A stretch of 64,000 bases of DNA, from assembly GCF_025370935.1 (NCBI RefSeq), contig NC_133483.1, positions 1,743,499 to 1,807,498 of the forward strand. The letters are read 5' to 3'. A program made the translations under genes and the position numbers. Positions 33,677 through 45,180 of the stretch are shown piece after piece (the first letter of the stretch is position 1; every line of letters starts with the position of its first letter). This DNA comes from Choristoneura fumiferana (taxonomy: Eukaryota; Arthropoda; Insecta; Lepidoptera; Tortricidae). The notes below the pieces were generated by a model. The model did no database searches and had not been told where the DNA came from. It worked only from the letters and a program-made list of their open reading frames with translations.

Positions 33677-34433
33677 ATTATAGGGCTTGGAAATACGCAA
33701 CGTATGAAACCCAGGGCGGCTATGTACGGTCCCTCTCAATTTCGTATTAAATAATATAGCGTCACCGGGACGGCAAGATACGAAGATTCATATTTGATGC
33801 AGAATTATTGTTTGAAAAAATAACGGAAATATAGGCAGCAGACTCCTTGAATTTAGATTTTTTTCTTAAACTTCGTTGTGGTGGCACCAGAGATGTGACC
33901 TGGGATGCCCTCTCCCAAATTCGGCCCTGACCTACCCACAGTACCTACCTACCTAAGTACTAGCTATCCTATATGTATACCTTTTTATTTAGGTTATATT
34001 GTACAGTCGACGAAACTGTATCACGTACCAGAACCTACTAATGTCTCGTTGATATTAATGTTGAATATTCCATACATTTTCCAAAAAAATCAAAGCGAAA
34101 TTGTTTATTAAAAGGTTCCATCCTGGTAGGTACGTGATTCGGTTTCCTTGTCCTACTATAGTATAGTATAGTTTACTACTATAATATATAGTTTACGGAT
34201 GAATTTCTGCTATCATTTGCACACTTGCTTGCAGGTTGAGTACGTATGCCCTAACATAATTTAAGACCTTTAACTAACCGTATTCTTGCAAGTAAAATAT
34301 TTCTATTTCTATTTCACATTGCGAGGAAAAAAATGCAAAAAATTAAATTATTTTGTGTCCAAACACTTCACAGCTCAGCTCAAGAAAGACGCTAAGAAAA
34401 CAACTGAATAAAATATGGCTACCCGCCAATACA

Positions 34434-34540
34434 GGGGGCTACTACAAAATTCGAAAATCGAAGTTTCACTGTCGTATTAAATAATATCAGCGTCAGGAAA
34501 ACGATATGAACTTCGATTTTCGAATTTCGTGGTAGGCCCC
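34434..34540. mobile_element. Palindromic GGGCTACTAC element, short copy
   Basis: GGGGGCTACTACAAAATTCG ... CGAATTTCGTGGTAGGCCCC. The arms have lost part of the GGTCCCTCT block seen in the other members. Confidence 0.6.
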
Positions 34541-34589
34541 GATTGTCACTTTTTTCGAGTCGTCTACCATAGAACCGTGTTTAGTTTAG

Positions 34590-34978
34590 AATGAGGGCTA
34601 TCGCGTATGAATTCGCTACTAGAGACGCTAGTGTAGCGTGAGGTCTCCGAAATGTCAAATCTCATAGTTTTTTTGTGAATATTTTGCAATATCTGAAATT
34701 AATTGTGGCAAATATGCGTTCCGGGGCAATGAATGTCTGTGTTTTGAGACAGTTTTGTCTTTCGGAAACCTTTGTCCTCCCTTTTTTCCGAACAAAACAG
34801 GGACTATGCAACACTGTGGCATGCTCGATATTTTTATGGTACGGTTTTAAGGTGTATTAAATATGATTTTAATCTAAACTTTGTTTTCACACCCGTAATA
34901 ACAAACTTTGAAAGCCATACTTAAAAACCTCACGCAACAGTGCGCCATCTAGTGAGACAAAAAACGATAGCCCTCATT
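34590..34978. mobile_element. MITE with AATGAGGGCTATCGC inverted ends, copy B
   Basis: Same ends and interior as 6838-7262 (CTTTCGGAAACCTTTGTCC, AACAGTGCGCCATCTAGTG), 36 bases shorter. Confidence 0.75.
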
Positions 34979-34979
34979 C

Positions 34980-35690
34980 GAATGGTCTTACGGCCAGATT
35001 ATTCCAACTTGCTAAAAAAATATCTACTCAAATTATTGCAAAACAATTTGATATAAATTTGAAATATAAAAATAACGAAGTTTCATGAAGCGTGGCAAAG
35101 TTTTATGGTGTAAAATTAGGTTATAGCTAAGTTTTAAAAATTTAAATAAAACGTTGACTGACTCGAGATCTCTTTAGTCTGAAATGACGTAGGTACCTGC
35201 TATTTTTTTAAACTAAAGTCATACCTAACACCCTTGGGGAGGAAAACTATACGCAAATCCATAATTCCCGCGGGAACAATTGAGGCAATTGTCTTTTAGT
35301 ATACAGGCATGGAATACATCATTGACGAGCAAGTATGATGAAAAATAATAAATATTCTGCCCTCCTACGCCACTTTTGCGTTGTTAATGCTATTGTGTAC
35401 CTAAGACATTTTGCATCACATGGTAGTTATTATGTAAATAGCTCAAAAGTGTTTTTTCAGGTAGCGGAGCAATTCACACAACTGACCGACAACTAGCTTT
35501 TGATAGGTGCGTATGAAATCCCAATCCACACTGGCCCCACGTGGGAACAACCAGAACACGTAGGAACCCTGGACAAAAACAGCCTAGAGTTTGTAGGCCA
35601 TACATCCCTGTATTTTTTATTATTATTTTTTTTTCTTTAATCGTATAATATAGTTTTTAAGTATTTTATTTGTAATTATATTACTTATTA
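34980..35690. other. No gene seen
   Basis: AT-rich intergenic sequence with a decayed SINE scrap near 35500-35560 (CACTGGCCCCACGTGGGAAC). Confidence 0.4.
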
Positions 35691-35694
35691 TGAA

Positions 35695-35846
35695 AAAATG
35701 ACTTTCTGCCAAGTTTCTTGCGGCGCATTCTTCTTGGCAATGATGGTCTTTCCGAAAGCGCTAGTAGTTTAAAAAAATGACGTGTAAAAGTGCCTATTGC
35801 GGCCTATTTACTGAATAAATCATTTGAATTTTGAATTTGAATTTTC
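35695..35846 (+). mobile_element. LINE 3' end fragment with TTTGAATT repeats
   Basis: CTTGGCAATGATGGTCTTTC, GAAAGCGCTAGTAG, then GCGGCCTATTTACTGAATAA and TTTGAATTTTGAATTTG. The same ending is at 57686-57815. It stops about 30 bp from the stop codon of the minus-strand gene at 35877. Confidence 0.6.
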
Positions 35847-35876
35847 AATAACCAACAACAGCTGTCGAGCAACCGT

Positions 35877-38800
35877 TTATTCAATCTGCGTGAGCGGCAA
35901 GTCGTCATCGAGCGTGTAGTTATAGCAGAAGACCCGGACGCGCCCGCGCAGCGGCCGGCCCGGCGGCGCGCGCACCAGCACCACGAAGTGCCGGTAGCCG
36001 GTGCCCCCGCGCAGCAGCGTCGGGATGCCGCCGTCTGTCTCCGCGGCTACGTGGTTTATCTGGCGAAATTGATACTTGGATTGGAACGTAGGAGTAGTGA
36101 GTCATGGCGTACCGATGCAAGCAAACTGCACACATACGACCGTCGACAAAATACCTTTTCACTTCTCATGCTCGTAAAGTTCGTGTTTATCATGGATCTA
36201 GGCGACATAAAATGACTTTTTATGCGCTAGTGCATAAAATAAAATTTTCGTCTAAGACCAAGGTAAGGTAATCAGGTGTCAACAGCCACAAACAAAGAAG
36301 TTTATATATATTTTTTTATAATTTTGAATTTGTATAAAAGTAAATATCAATCAAATATTATAATTAAATAGTAATTCATGAAAAATAAAATGTACATAGT
36401 AGGTGAACAATTGTTTCCACTGTTGCTATTTCGTTTCCTCGCCATCGAAGTGAAAAGCAGAGTGTAAAACTCGAGCATTAAACCCATTTTCCCCTCGACG
36501 TGTCTATCCACCCTCGCCATACCGGCTCGGGTGGCTATATGAACGTCTTGGGTAAAATGGCCCGTTTTATGCTCTTGTTGTACAATCTACTATTTCATAC
36601 CTACGCTCGGCGGTCGCTCTAAGGTTGTCAACTATGGCTTATGCACCAAAAAACTATCGTGGTAGTGGCACTCGTATCTAGTTGTTTGATTTTGTTGAGA
36701 ATGAAACGGGAAGAATGGAAATATAAATTAATAACTAAAATATTTTTATTGTCATTGTTATAGTTATTATAAATTTGCAACAGAAAATATCTTGAGACGA
36801 TTTCGTTATTGGCGAAATTCACGATTATTTAATTTAAACAACCGTCCACTGAACAGTTATAATAACTTTTTTTTTGTTGCTCCATTATTGCACAAAAAAG
36901 TTCACAGACGCGTGTCTCAAGCGTTCCCAACCGGTCCGAGATATCGTGTCCGTGAGCAGTGTCTATGTGTGCGTTGCTCGAGCGTACTTGTATGGAGATT
37001 GATTTCTGAACCACGAACTATCTGTGTTTTGTGACTGTACTAAGTATGCATGCAATGCCAAGGGCGGATTTAGGGAAGCACATTGGCATACCTATGCCCC
37101 TCCCTCAAGGCGGTTGTGAAGCTTCCGCATGACTTTACAGTTGAACCATTTGATTCCTGACCCACCGTAGAACGTTTTCACAGTAAGCGCTATAATTAAT
37201 TCCCTTGTCAAGCAATGCGATGTCACTATGACTTTTTCTACGAAAAGGTTCCAGAATGGGTCACAATTCAGTTGATTCGAATGTACATACTTTTTGTTAC
37301 CTACCAAAATTCTTTGGTTCGTGGTAACCAAAAGTTTCCATAGAAATTACTTGGGACAATTTGCGGAAATCAAGCTCAGTATCGTTCAACCTAGTCGAAA
37401 CTAAAATTGGCTTTTCTGAGATCATCAATATCATCATCATGTTAGTCGTAGGACGACCACCTGGACACAGGTTTCCCCACAAATCTCGAGTTGCTTCGTT
37501 TGAATGCGGCCAGCATCCACAGTGAGCCTGTGGCTTCAACCAGATCATCGTCCATCACGTTGGTGGATGTCTCATGCTGCGCTTGCCGATCCACCTTTTC
37601 AGCCCCAACGGTCATCTGTTCTCCGTGCTATATGGCCTACCCATTGCCACTTCGAGCTAATTCCCTTGACTATGACTATGTCTGTGACCCTTGCTCTTCT
37701 CCGTATTTCCTCATTTCTGATTCAATGCCATAGACTCTGTCTTCTAATGATATAGCTCGCTGAGCTCTGAGCCCAGATTTTTGAGATCAGAAAGAAGTAA
37801 ACAATACTTACAACACAAGCAAACTCCCCTCTACAAAATAGTTGCTGGCCTGAGGGATTCTCAGTGTAATCAAATCGGTTGTTGTAGACACGTTTGTCCC
37901 CCTTTCGGCGCGCCCCCTGGTAGATGTTGTTGTAGGGGGAGCGGACGTAAGGGTCGGGATCCGCGGTCGTCGGCAGAGGCTCCGGGTGCTCCTTGGGATT
38001 GTACAGCCGACGGTAATTCTGGCTGGAAGTCAATAACTGAACTACTGCTTTTTACTTTGCAACTCCGCAAGCGTCAAAGGCAAGCATGGGGACAAAGGGT
38101 GAGCGTTCAGCATAATATCTAGTCACATAATTTTTTAAGGTCATTCATAATGTAATGTTTGATATAATTTATGTTAGTCATAATTTTTTTCCCACCGAAA
38201 GCAGAAAATTTTCAGATTTTTAAATGGTCATCGTGTAGAACTCTATAGGTTAGGTTAGGTTTGTTTTATAACAATTCTGAACATTCAATCGATTCAGAGG
38301 TCATTTGTAAAACGAAAATCGTAACAGATATAATTCTTTATTTATTCTTTGTCTATAACCTAACAAACAAAAAGTTGGAAAACCCCCGACTTTGTCATTT
38401 CAAAGTTCAATATCTCAAAAACGACTAAACCGATTGTAATGAAACATGTCTAAGAACCATTGCTAGAAACCCTGCTTTCAAATAAAAAAACCCGCGTTCA
38501 ATATGTCCACCGGTTTAAGAGTTACGGTGCCACAGACAGACAGATAGACACACCCCTCTTTTTGCGTCGGGGGTTAAAAAAAGTTATATGACAAACATAT
38601 TATGACTTTCAACAATGATGCGAGCCGATTATATTATTTAGATTAGTATTTAAGAGATAAGAGAGATGAAAGAGGCGAGGGATGGGCTGTACAAAGGCGA
38701 ACTTATCCCTTAAAGGAATCTCTTCCAGTTAACCTTTGAACAATTGAAAGGACATCAGAATCAAGAGTAGACACTACAATGGAAAGATAAAAGGAACGAA

Positions 38801-39158
38801 ATTTTTAACTTTATCGAAACAGTACAGTAGGTATAGTATAGTAGTGTAGTACAGTCACCAGCATTAATATCTGCCACAGCGGAGTGTGCAAAAATATCTG
38901 ACACATCCTTCCGGCCCTAGAAATAGAGTCGTATCAGATATTTATGCACGCTTGTTTTGTCAGATATTGGTGCTGGTGACTGTACCTAGTATAGTGGCTA
39001 TACTAAGTAAGTATAGTAGATAAAGATAAGTTATCAGAAAGTACTTACATAACACGGTTCCCCAGTCCATAATGATTCATTTTCTCGTAAAAATAACTCT
39101 GACTAGATCCCAGACACCACGCCACATAAATAATACAAAGTGTCAAAATTAATTTCAT
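35877..39158 (-). CDS. Secreted MBF2/REPAT-family-like protein
   Basis: Three exons on the minus strand: 39158-39049, 38022-37812 and 36059-35877, joined at GT/AG sites in consistent phases (2, then 0), 167 residues. Residues 1-20 (MKLILTLCIIYVAWCLGSSQ) are a clear signal peptide. A proline-rich stretch follows (KEHPEPLPTTADPDP), then IYQGARRKGDKRVY, which matches the G-x-R-x-x-GD-x-x-VY block of insect MBF2 proteins, and in the last exon GGTGYRHFVVLVR and GRVRVFCYNY, matching the GG-x-GY and final beta-strand blocks. Family members are small secreted insect proteins; in Lepidoptera some (REPAT) respond to pathogens in the gut. Unusual points are the long proline-rich N-terminal part, two cysteines (CRGEFAC) before the core, and an acidic tail (TLDDDLPLTQIE). 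The last exon is very GC-rich. The TAA stop overlaps an AATAAA signal. Gene structure is fairly sure, family assignment less so. Confidence 0.65.
36157..36594 (+). repeat. Dispersed repeat, copy 2 (no Helitron)
   Basis: Collinear with 4191-4863 but lacking the Helitron inserted there. It lies in intron 2 of the minus-strand gene 35877-39158. Confidence 0.65.
37430..37700 (-). mobile_element. Degraded RTE-type LINE fragment
   Basis: In reverse it reads like the C-terminal part of an RTE reverse transcriptase (ESEMRKY..., broken by stops; AFKRSNSRF; VSRWSSYD) and begins with ATCATCATCAT at the tail side. In intron 2 of the 35877-39158 gene. Confidence 0.55.
38341..38580 (-). repeat. Dispersed repeat, best preserved copy
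   Basis: CCTAACAAACAAAAAGTTGG, AATATCTCAAAAACGACTAA, CATGTCTAAGAACCATTGC and a GCGTCGGGGGTTAAAAA end. Same family as 6420 and 11385. In intron 1 of the 35877-39158 gene. Confidence 0.6.
38850..38984. mobile_element. 134 bp MITE, TACAGTCACCAG ends, copy 3
   Basis: TACAGTCACCAGCATTAATA ... TTGGTGCTGGTGACTGTA; nearly identical to 12668-12802. Located in intron 1 of the 35877-39158 gene. Confidence 0.8.
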
Positions 39159-39599
39159 TTCTAGATTAACGGCTAATTATAAACTGAAAACGTATCCATT
39201 GTTTGGGAATTGATCGGTTTCGCCATACATTACACGGTGGGTTAGTTTACGACTCGGCGGCTTGTTTATGGCATTTTTTTATTATTATACGCCTACGATT
39301 TATCGGCATATGGTAGCTGTAAAATTTTCTGAAAACAATGAAATTCTGGACGGCCATTATAAAAGGTGGAATTTTGAACGTTATACAATAATGTTTCAAG
39401 CTCAGATAATGCGGGACTATATTATGGCATAAATTTATTTGATAAAAATAGTCTGATTAAATTTGTGAATTAACTTTTTTGGTGATTTGATAATTTAAAA
39501 ACAGTATGAACATCCTAAATTTTATTAGATTAATTTCAACAAATTAATTACGTATTTAATTTACTATAATTTATCTTATGAAATAAAACGTAGTAGTAG

Positions 39600-41080
39600 T
39601 AGTAGGGGAGCCCAAGAGGGGATTTCGGGATTTACTAAAGCGCGACAGATTAATATACAGGGGGATACCTTGTACCCGGTTAAGTCCTTCCACCAACTAT
39701 GAGCCCCATATACATGGCCGCCCGTCAAGGATAAAGGATCAGATTAGTAAAAAAAAAATCATCATCTGAAATTCCCGAGCGCGTCAGATTAAGGTAGGAT
39801 GAGTTAGTTACATACTAAAACGTGTGTATTCTACTAATCTGACAATTTGAGAGTGACGTAAAGAAGGGGTAGGGCTAGAAAGTTGTAAAAAAAAAACGTC
39901 ATCTCGACATTCTCGAGCGTGGTTAATTTTATTTTTATTTTGAAGGGAATAATTCAAGAATTACGAAAAATATATAATCTGACGGTTTCCACAAGCCGAA
40001 ATAACAAACATTCATCGATAAAGTTTATTGCGTCCAGCTCAGCTACGTGATGCCTATATTCCCCTCTCCGCGTTTCTATTCCTCTCTCACTCTTTCTCTA
40101 TCTATTACTCTCTCACTCCGTCCCCACTCTGGTTTCTGTTGCCATGACGCTATCACAGCTGATCACACAGACTCGTTCGTGGCATGATATTGTTTACAAC
40201 GTATTTCCAACGTTTTTGCTTATTTGGTGATTTTAATATAAGTTATGTGAATAAAAGATTATAAATATTTACTATGAGTGATATTAATATAAAGTGTGTA
40301 TTTTGTGGTGAAACCAATTTGCAAAAGACAATTAAATTTACATTAGAAACATTACAAAAATGACGATGATAATTGAGAAAAAATACTAAAAAAAAATAAA
40401 AAATTTTATAATTATTTCCTTATAAATACAGTATTCTACTTAAAAAAACATACACTTTTTTATTTGCATACTATTTCCTGAGCTTTTCAATAAATTAAGT
40501 TCAATGATTTAAAAAAATAAGATTTTTTTTTTAATTGTCAGATTAGGCGAATCCCTCCAGATAATCGTCAGATTATGAGACAGCACGTCTAGGGCATGAA
40601 GATGAACCATATATATCTTAATCTGACGCGCTTGAGGATTTCAAAATGGCGAATTTTTTATGCACATTCTAATAATGGCTACGAATTTGCGTCACATCCA
40701 AATCGTCAGATTATTATATAAGAGCCTTTTTTTAGGATCTCTTAACATCCCCTTAGAAAATCTGACGCGCTCGATTAAAAATTTTTTTTTTTCATTTTCA
40801 ACCCTTACGTACGACCACCCCCATCATGGAAACAATCAGAATAACATACGTACATTTTTAAAAATACGTAGGACATGGATGATATCAATATCTGACGCGC
40901 TCGAGTATGTCCATGCACAGTTTTTTTTTACATTTTTGAAAATCTATAACAATTCCCCCACCGATGAAAAGGTATATATTATATGACATTTTTTTCTTCT
41001 TATGACCTAAGCTTCGCAACCCAATAGGTCTCTATGACGCTCGAGTAAATCCCGATTTAGCATCGTGGGCTCCCCTACTA
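39600..41080. mobile_element. 1.48 kb inverted-repeat element with a repeated TCTGACGCGCTCGAG motif
   Basis: The ends TAGTAGGGGAGCCCA / TGGGCTCCCCTACTA continue inward to a second matching block (CGGGATTTACT / AGTAAATCCCG), about 37 bp in all. At least ten full or partial copies of TCTGACGCGCTCGAG or its complement are scattered inside: 39640, 39778, 39837, 39975, 40537, 40566, 40620, 40704, 40759, 40888 and 41034. Subterminal arrays like this are usually transposase-binding sites. No transposase is present, but a 29-codon frame (40274-40363) starts MSDINIKCVFCGETNLQ, with a CxxC pair, perhaps the remnant of a zinc-binding N-terminus. A possible duplication TAGTA[G/A] on both sides is ambiguous because the left flank is a GTA repeat. 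Superfamily not assigned. Confidence 0.7.
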
Positions 41081-41085
41081 TAGTA

Positions 41086-41265
41086 AGTAGTGGTTTGAAA
41101 GTTGTATCTGAGTTTATCGCAATTTACGTGGAAAATTACATTTGAAATTTATCCACTTTGTGGTGAAGTTAAACGTAATTCCTGCATAAACCTGCAAAGT
41201 AATCCTTGTGACCCGATTCGCAATGAGCCAGCTCAAGCCCTCGGAGACGTGTATAGGTTTGTGTT
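41086..41265 (+). mobile_element. Decayed SINE fragment
   Basis: TCTGAGTTTATCGCAATTTA and ACATTTGAAATTTATCCAC followed by CTGCATAAACCTGCAAAG, a worn version of the 10641 SINE body. Confidence 0.45.
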
Positions 41266-41467
41266 ATTTTCCACCAGAGGGAGTCACCAGGCAGACAAAT
41301 ACTGAAACACGAACCAATGTTATTGACACGTATATTGTGACTAACTGGATGCAGGATGTAGCTACGTTTCTATTTAAAGCTACCCACATAACAGTTTGAT
41401 ATGAGATGCACAATTTGTAATTTAGATGTAAAATAAAATTCCACTTATAAACATTGCATTTACTTAA

Positions 41468-42045
41468 TTTTTTTTTATTGTATAGGGGGCAAACGAGCAG
41501 GCAGATCGCCTGATGGTAAGCGATTACCGTCGCCCATGGACACCTGCAACACGAGAAGAGTCACAAGTGCGTTGCCGGCCTTTAAGGTAGGAGTACGCTC
41601 TTTTCTTGAAAACTTGAAGGTCATAGCGGTCCGGGAATACCGCAGGCGATAGCTCATTCCAGAGTTTTGCTGTGCGAGGCAGGAAATTTCTGGAAAAACG
41701 CACAGTAAAGGACCGCTAACCATCTAAATGGTGAGGATGGAATTGTTGTCGCGTAGGTCGGTGGCGAAAGAATGCGGCAGGGATCAACCCGAATAACTCC
41801 TCGGAGCACTCCCCGTTGTACATGCGATAGAGGATGCACAGTGAAGCTACATCTCTACGCAGCGCCAAAGAGTCAAGTCGATCGGAAACTCGTTGGCAGC
41901 CGACTATTCGAGTCGCTCTCCGTTGTATGCGGTCCAGAGGGGACCTTAGCTGGTACTGGGGAGCCCCTGCCCACAGATGAGAGCAGTATTCCATATGTGT
42001 TAATATGTAGGTATTGTTATTATGTTGAATGATAGTCATTCAACG
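41468..42045 (-). mobile_element. LINE fragment: end of reverse transcriptase and 3' UTR
   Basis: Minus frame 42039-41716 reads HMEYCSHLWAGAPQYQLRSP, then the IQRRATRIVG and DVASLCILYRMYNGECSEE blocks, typical of the C-terminal part of LINE reverse transcriptases; it shifts frame near 41720 and continues as VFPEISCLAQ and FKFSRKERTP. The 3' UTR (GGTGTCCATGGGCGACGGTA) ends at an A-rich tail near 41470. Truncated and frameshifted. Confidence 0.7.
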
Positions 42046-42594
42046 ATGATCACATGTGAGCCACAGGCTGCAACACTTGCAACGCTGGTTCCTAATATAA
42101 AGCGATGTCAAAAAGTTGGATGTTTTCAATGAAATATAAAACCTTTTGTACCGACTCCCAGCGCCATCTAGTGAGCAAATATAGAAACTCCAACATCCAG
42201 CATTGCGCTATCCAAGTTCCTCAACTCGGACGCATATATACAAGTTCCGACGCTCGTCCTTCAGACTTCGGTCCCCAGGCATACTCATAGCATCTGCCTG
42301 GAGAGGAATCTCTGTATTAAGGTCTATCCCCGCTTGATTTATGTGGAAATGGAGGAGGGCGGGTTTCTGTACGATAATACGAGTACAAATGTCGCACAGA
42401 CGAAACTTTCATGTATGCTTGCAGGGTAGCAAGATGAAAAGGTTCACTGGATGTTTTCTTAGACAAAGATTTACTAGCTGCCACAGTGATTATCGTAAAA
42501 TTAGTCTTGTAATACAGCATGTTGTTTTTAATTTCCGTTAACTTTAAGGGAACATTCAACAAGTCAAGCACTTGGTGTAACTCTTACTGTAAAA

Positions 42595-42843
42595 GGGCCA
42601 ATCAACTATTTTACCGACACTTTGGGCGTCTCCTGCGTTACCAAAATTGTCTCTGGTGTTACCAAAAAATCGTACTTCCAACAAGATATTTCACTGTTTA
42701 AAAGGGTGAACTTACGTAGGGTGTAATCTATTCCTGTACACCATCTATTAAATTACAGAAAAAACATGTTTACTTACAAAAATCTGCAATTTTTTGAAAA
42801 ATGTCGCGGACAGATTAGTGTCGGTAAAAGAGTTGATTGGCCC
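42595..42843. mobile_element. 249 bp MITE with GGGCCAATCAACT ends
   Basis: GGGCCAATCAACTATTTTAC CGACACT at the left, mirrored by AGTGTCGGTAAAAGAGTTGATTGGCCC at the right: inverted repeats of 27 bp with few mismatches. No coding frame. Confidence 0.7.
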
Positions 42844-43157
42844 AAAAAATACAATCAAGAATTAAGATAATTAATTATTATTACAGGCTATATAGCGCCT
42901 GTATTACAAGCGCGCAGTCAGCGGTATCGGCAATTTTTGAAAAAATATTAGTTTTTCTTTTACAAATATACAATTTTATTTTACTCGCAAATGTGATGAA
43001 AAACATTGTATGTCGCACGGGCAGTACTAGAATTACGAACATCGACTCATTAAAGCCCTCAGTCTTCGTTCGTAATTCCTTGTTTACCGCCCTTAAGACA
43101 CAATGTACTATTGTTATGCCGATATTCCTTTGTTAGGTTAGTTAAGTTTTGTATAGG

Positions 43158-43496
43158 TACCGGGTGTGGCCTGTAATACGAGCAAAAAATTAAAACATAG
43201 ATCGTCCTCGTCAAACAAAACAACATTAGTTCAGCGACTTTTAAAAATAATGGAGTCTTTGAATTTTCCTTTTTTCATACAAATTAAATACTGCTATCAA
43301 TGTACGCCATCCTAGAACCCAACTGACGTCGCCTGTCACGCTACAAACATCAAGCAGTTTGCTTTACATTTCTTCTTCGAATAAACTTAAGTGTAATCCA
43401 TTTTTTTTAAATTAAGTCGCTGAACTAATGTTGTTCAGTTTGAGGAGTATGATCTATGTCTTAATTATTTGCTCATATTACAGACCACACCCGGTA
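43158..43496. mobile_element. 339 bp MITE with TACCGGGTGTGG ends
   Basis: TACCGGGTGTGGCCTGTAAT, GAGCAAAAAATTAAAACATA and TAGTTCAGCGACTT are mirrored at the right (AAGTCGCTGAACTAATG ... CCACACCCGGTA), giving inverted arms of about 80 bp. The ends start and finish with TA. Related to 16108-16541. Confidence 0.75.
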
Positions 43497-43499
43497 TAT

Positions 43500-45120
43500 T
43501 TTATGTTTGCTACTGACTTAAGAGTAGCAGTACAGGCAGGTGAAAAAGTGTTTAATTTAATTTAATTTAAATGTGTAAAGTACGAAAGCCGTACTGCGGG
43601 TATACGTTTGTGAGTATACGTTGCCTGTATGTAAGAACATATAATAGATTAAGGAGGCGTATTAGAGGCTATATAGCGCCTGATACTGGCTCTGAAATAC
43701 AATCGTACCTATTACTATTACATGATTCAAATAATGAATGGTTGACACAACTAGCTTATTGTTACTTGTTGTGCTGACGAACTGACTTACACACGTCGTA
43801 TGCTTGTATTTTGATTTATTTTACCTTTAAATACATATATTATTTCTGCTACAGTTCTACACAATTTCATTTATTACTAGATGAAAACCCGGCTTCGCTC
43901 GGGTAAATGTAGACTCATAATAACATGTTTGAAAAACATTTTTTGCCAGTGTAAAGACTGTCGTACCAACTTATCGAAAAATCTGACGTATAGCCTTAAT
44001 ATTATCACAAACGTACTTTCACAGCTAACGTACGTATCGGTATTTCTCTAGCAGATATTTCTCCTAAATCTTACTTGCCCAAATAACTATGATGTCTCTG
44101 TCTCATAATCAAAGAAATTAGACCTAAAGGGCCCCATATACGGAACGATTCGTCTGTACGATCGATCTGATGAAAATCGACGAATCGTACCGTGTGTGGG
44201 ACCCTTTAAGAGGTCACTATGGAGAACGAAATACGAACTTGTGACACCTGTGACACGTGATGACGTGACACTAACGCCACTTTGATGTGATGACATTGAC
44301 ATGTTTACTTCGCAACGCCATTATATACTTAGTAATTTATTCAAGTTTATATTGAAAATACTCGATAATCCGAATTTTCCGCCTACAAGTTGTCGACTCG
44401 GATTGACTAATTTTTTACGCTCTTCAATTTGATGTGCATTTCGTTCGAGTCTACCGTACCCCTTGACGAAATTATTAATATAGATGCGCAGTAAAAGAGA
44501 GTAACAGTTCTCAATTTATGAGGATTCCAAAATCCGTAACCGAAGTGTTTAAATCACAGATATAGACTACACTAGATAACGCAAACACCTCAATCTGTAT
44601 GAAAAAAAACCGTGTCACTTTTTGAAATCTACTGTGACGTCTCAAGAGCGAATTAGCGATGTGAATTCCCCGATTTCCGCGCAAAATCGATTCAAATGCG
44701 CCGCCCGCCCGCGCCGTGGGGCTCGAGTCAGTAGTCATGATTAGTCAGTTAGCGGTCAGTCTTTGTATGGGGCCAACCCCGACGTTTGGTCGGGGTTCGG
44801 ACACGCGAAGTAGATGCATTTGCGTAATCTAGTATAATCTATATCTGTGGTTTTAATTCACAGATATTTAGCAAAAGAAGGTTCGAAAAGCGAATTTTTT
44901 TGATGTCCCTCTTATATTTCATGCCAACATTAGGTACTCGCCAAGTTTGTGAATTTTACAATTCGACCTTTAAAATGACTGTGAAGCTACATTATGTATA
45001 AAAGAAAATTGATGTAGCCAAAAAGTTAATTACCATGTAGCTTCTATCAATGAAAGAGCCATATGTCGAAGTTAACGGAAATCAGCAAAAACACTGTGTA
45101 ATATGTTAACCCCTTTTTAG
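43500..45120. other. No gene seen
   Basis: AT-rich. A CpG-rich patch at 44640-44760 (CGCCGCCCGCCCGCGCCGTG) and a small Helitron-type scrap at 43876 (ACCCGGCTTCGCTCGGG) are the only structured parts. No exon supported. Confidence 0.4.
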
Positions 45121-45180
45121 CCCATTGATTACAAAACACTTTATATTATACATATTGCACAAATAAAGCTTCCTTTAACT

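Noticed and set aside
37781..38122. 113-codon plus-strand frame
   Set aside because: Antisense shadow of exon 2 of the MBF2-like gene, whose minus-strand frame has splice sites in matching phase.
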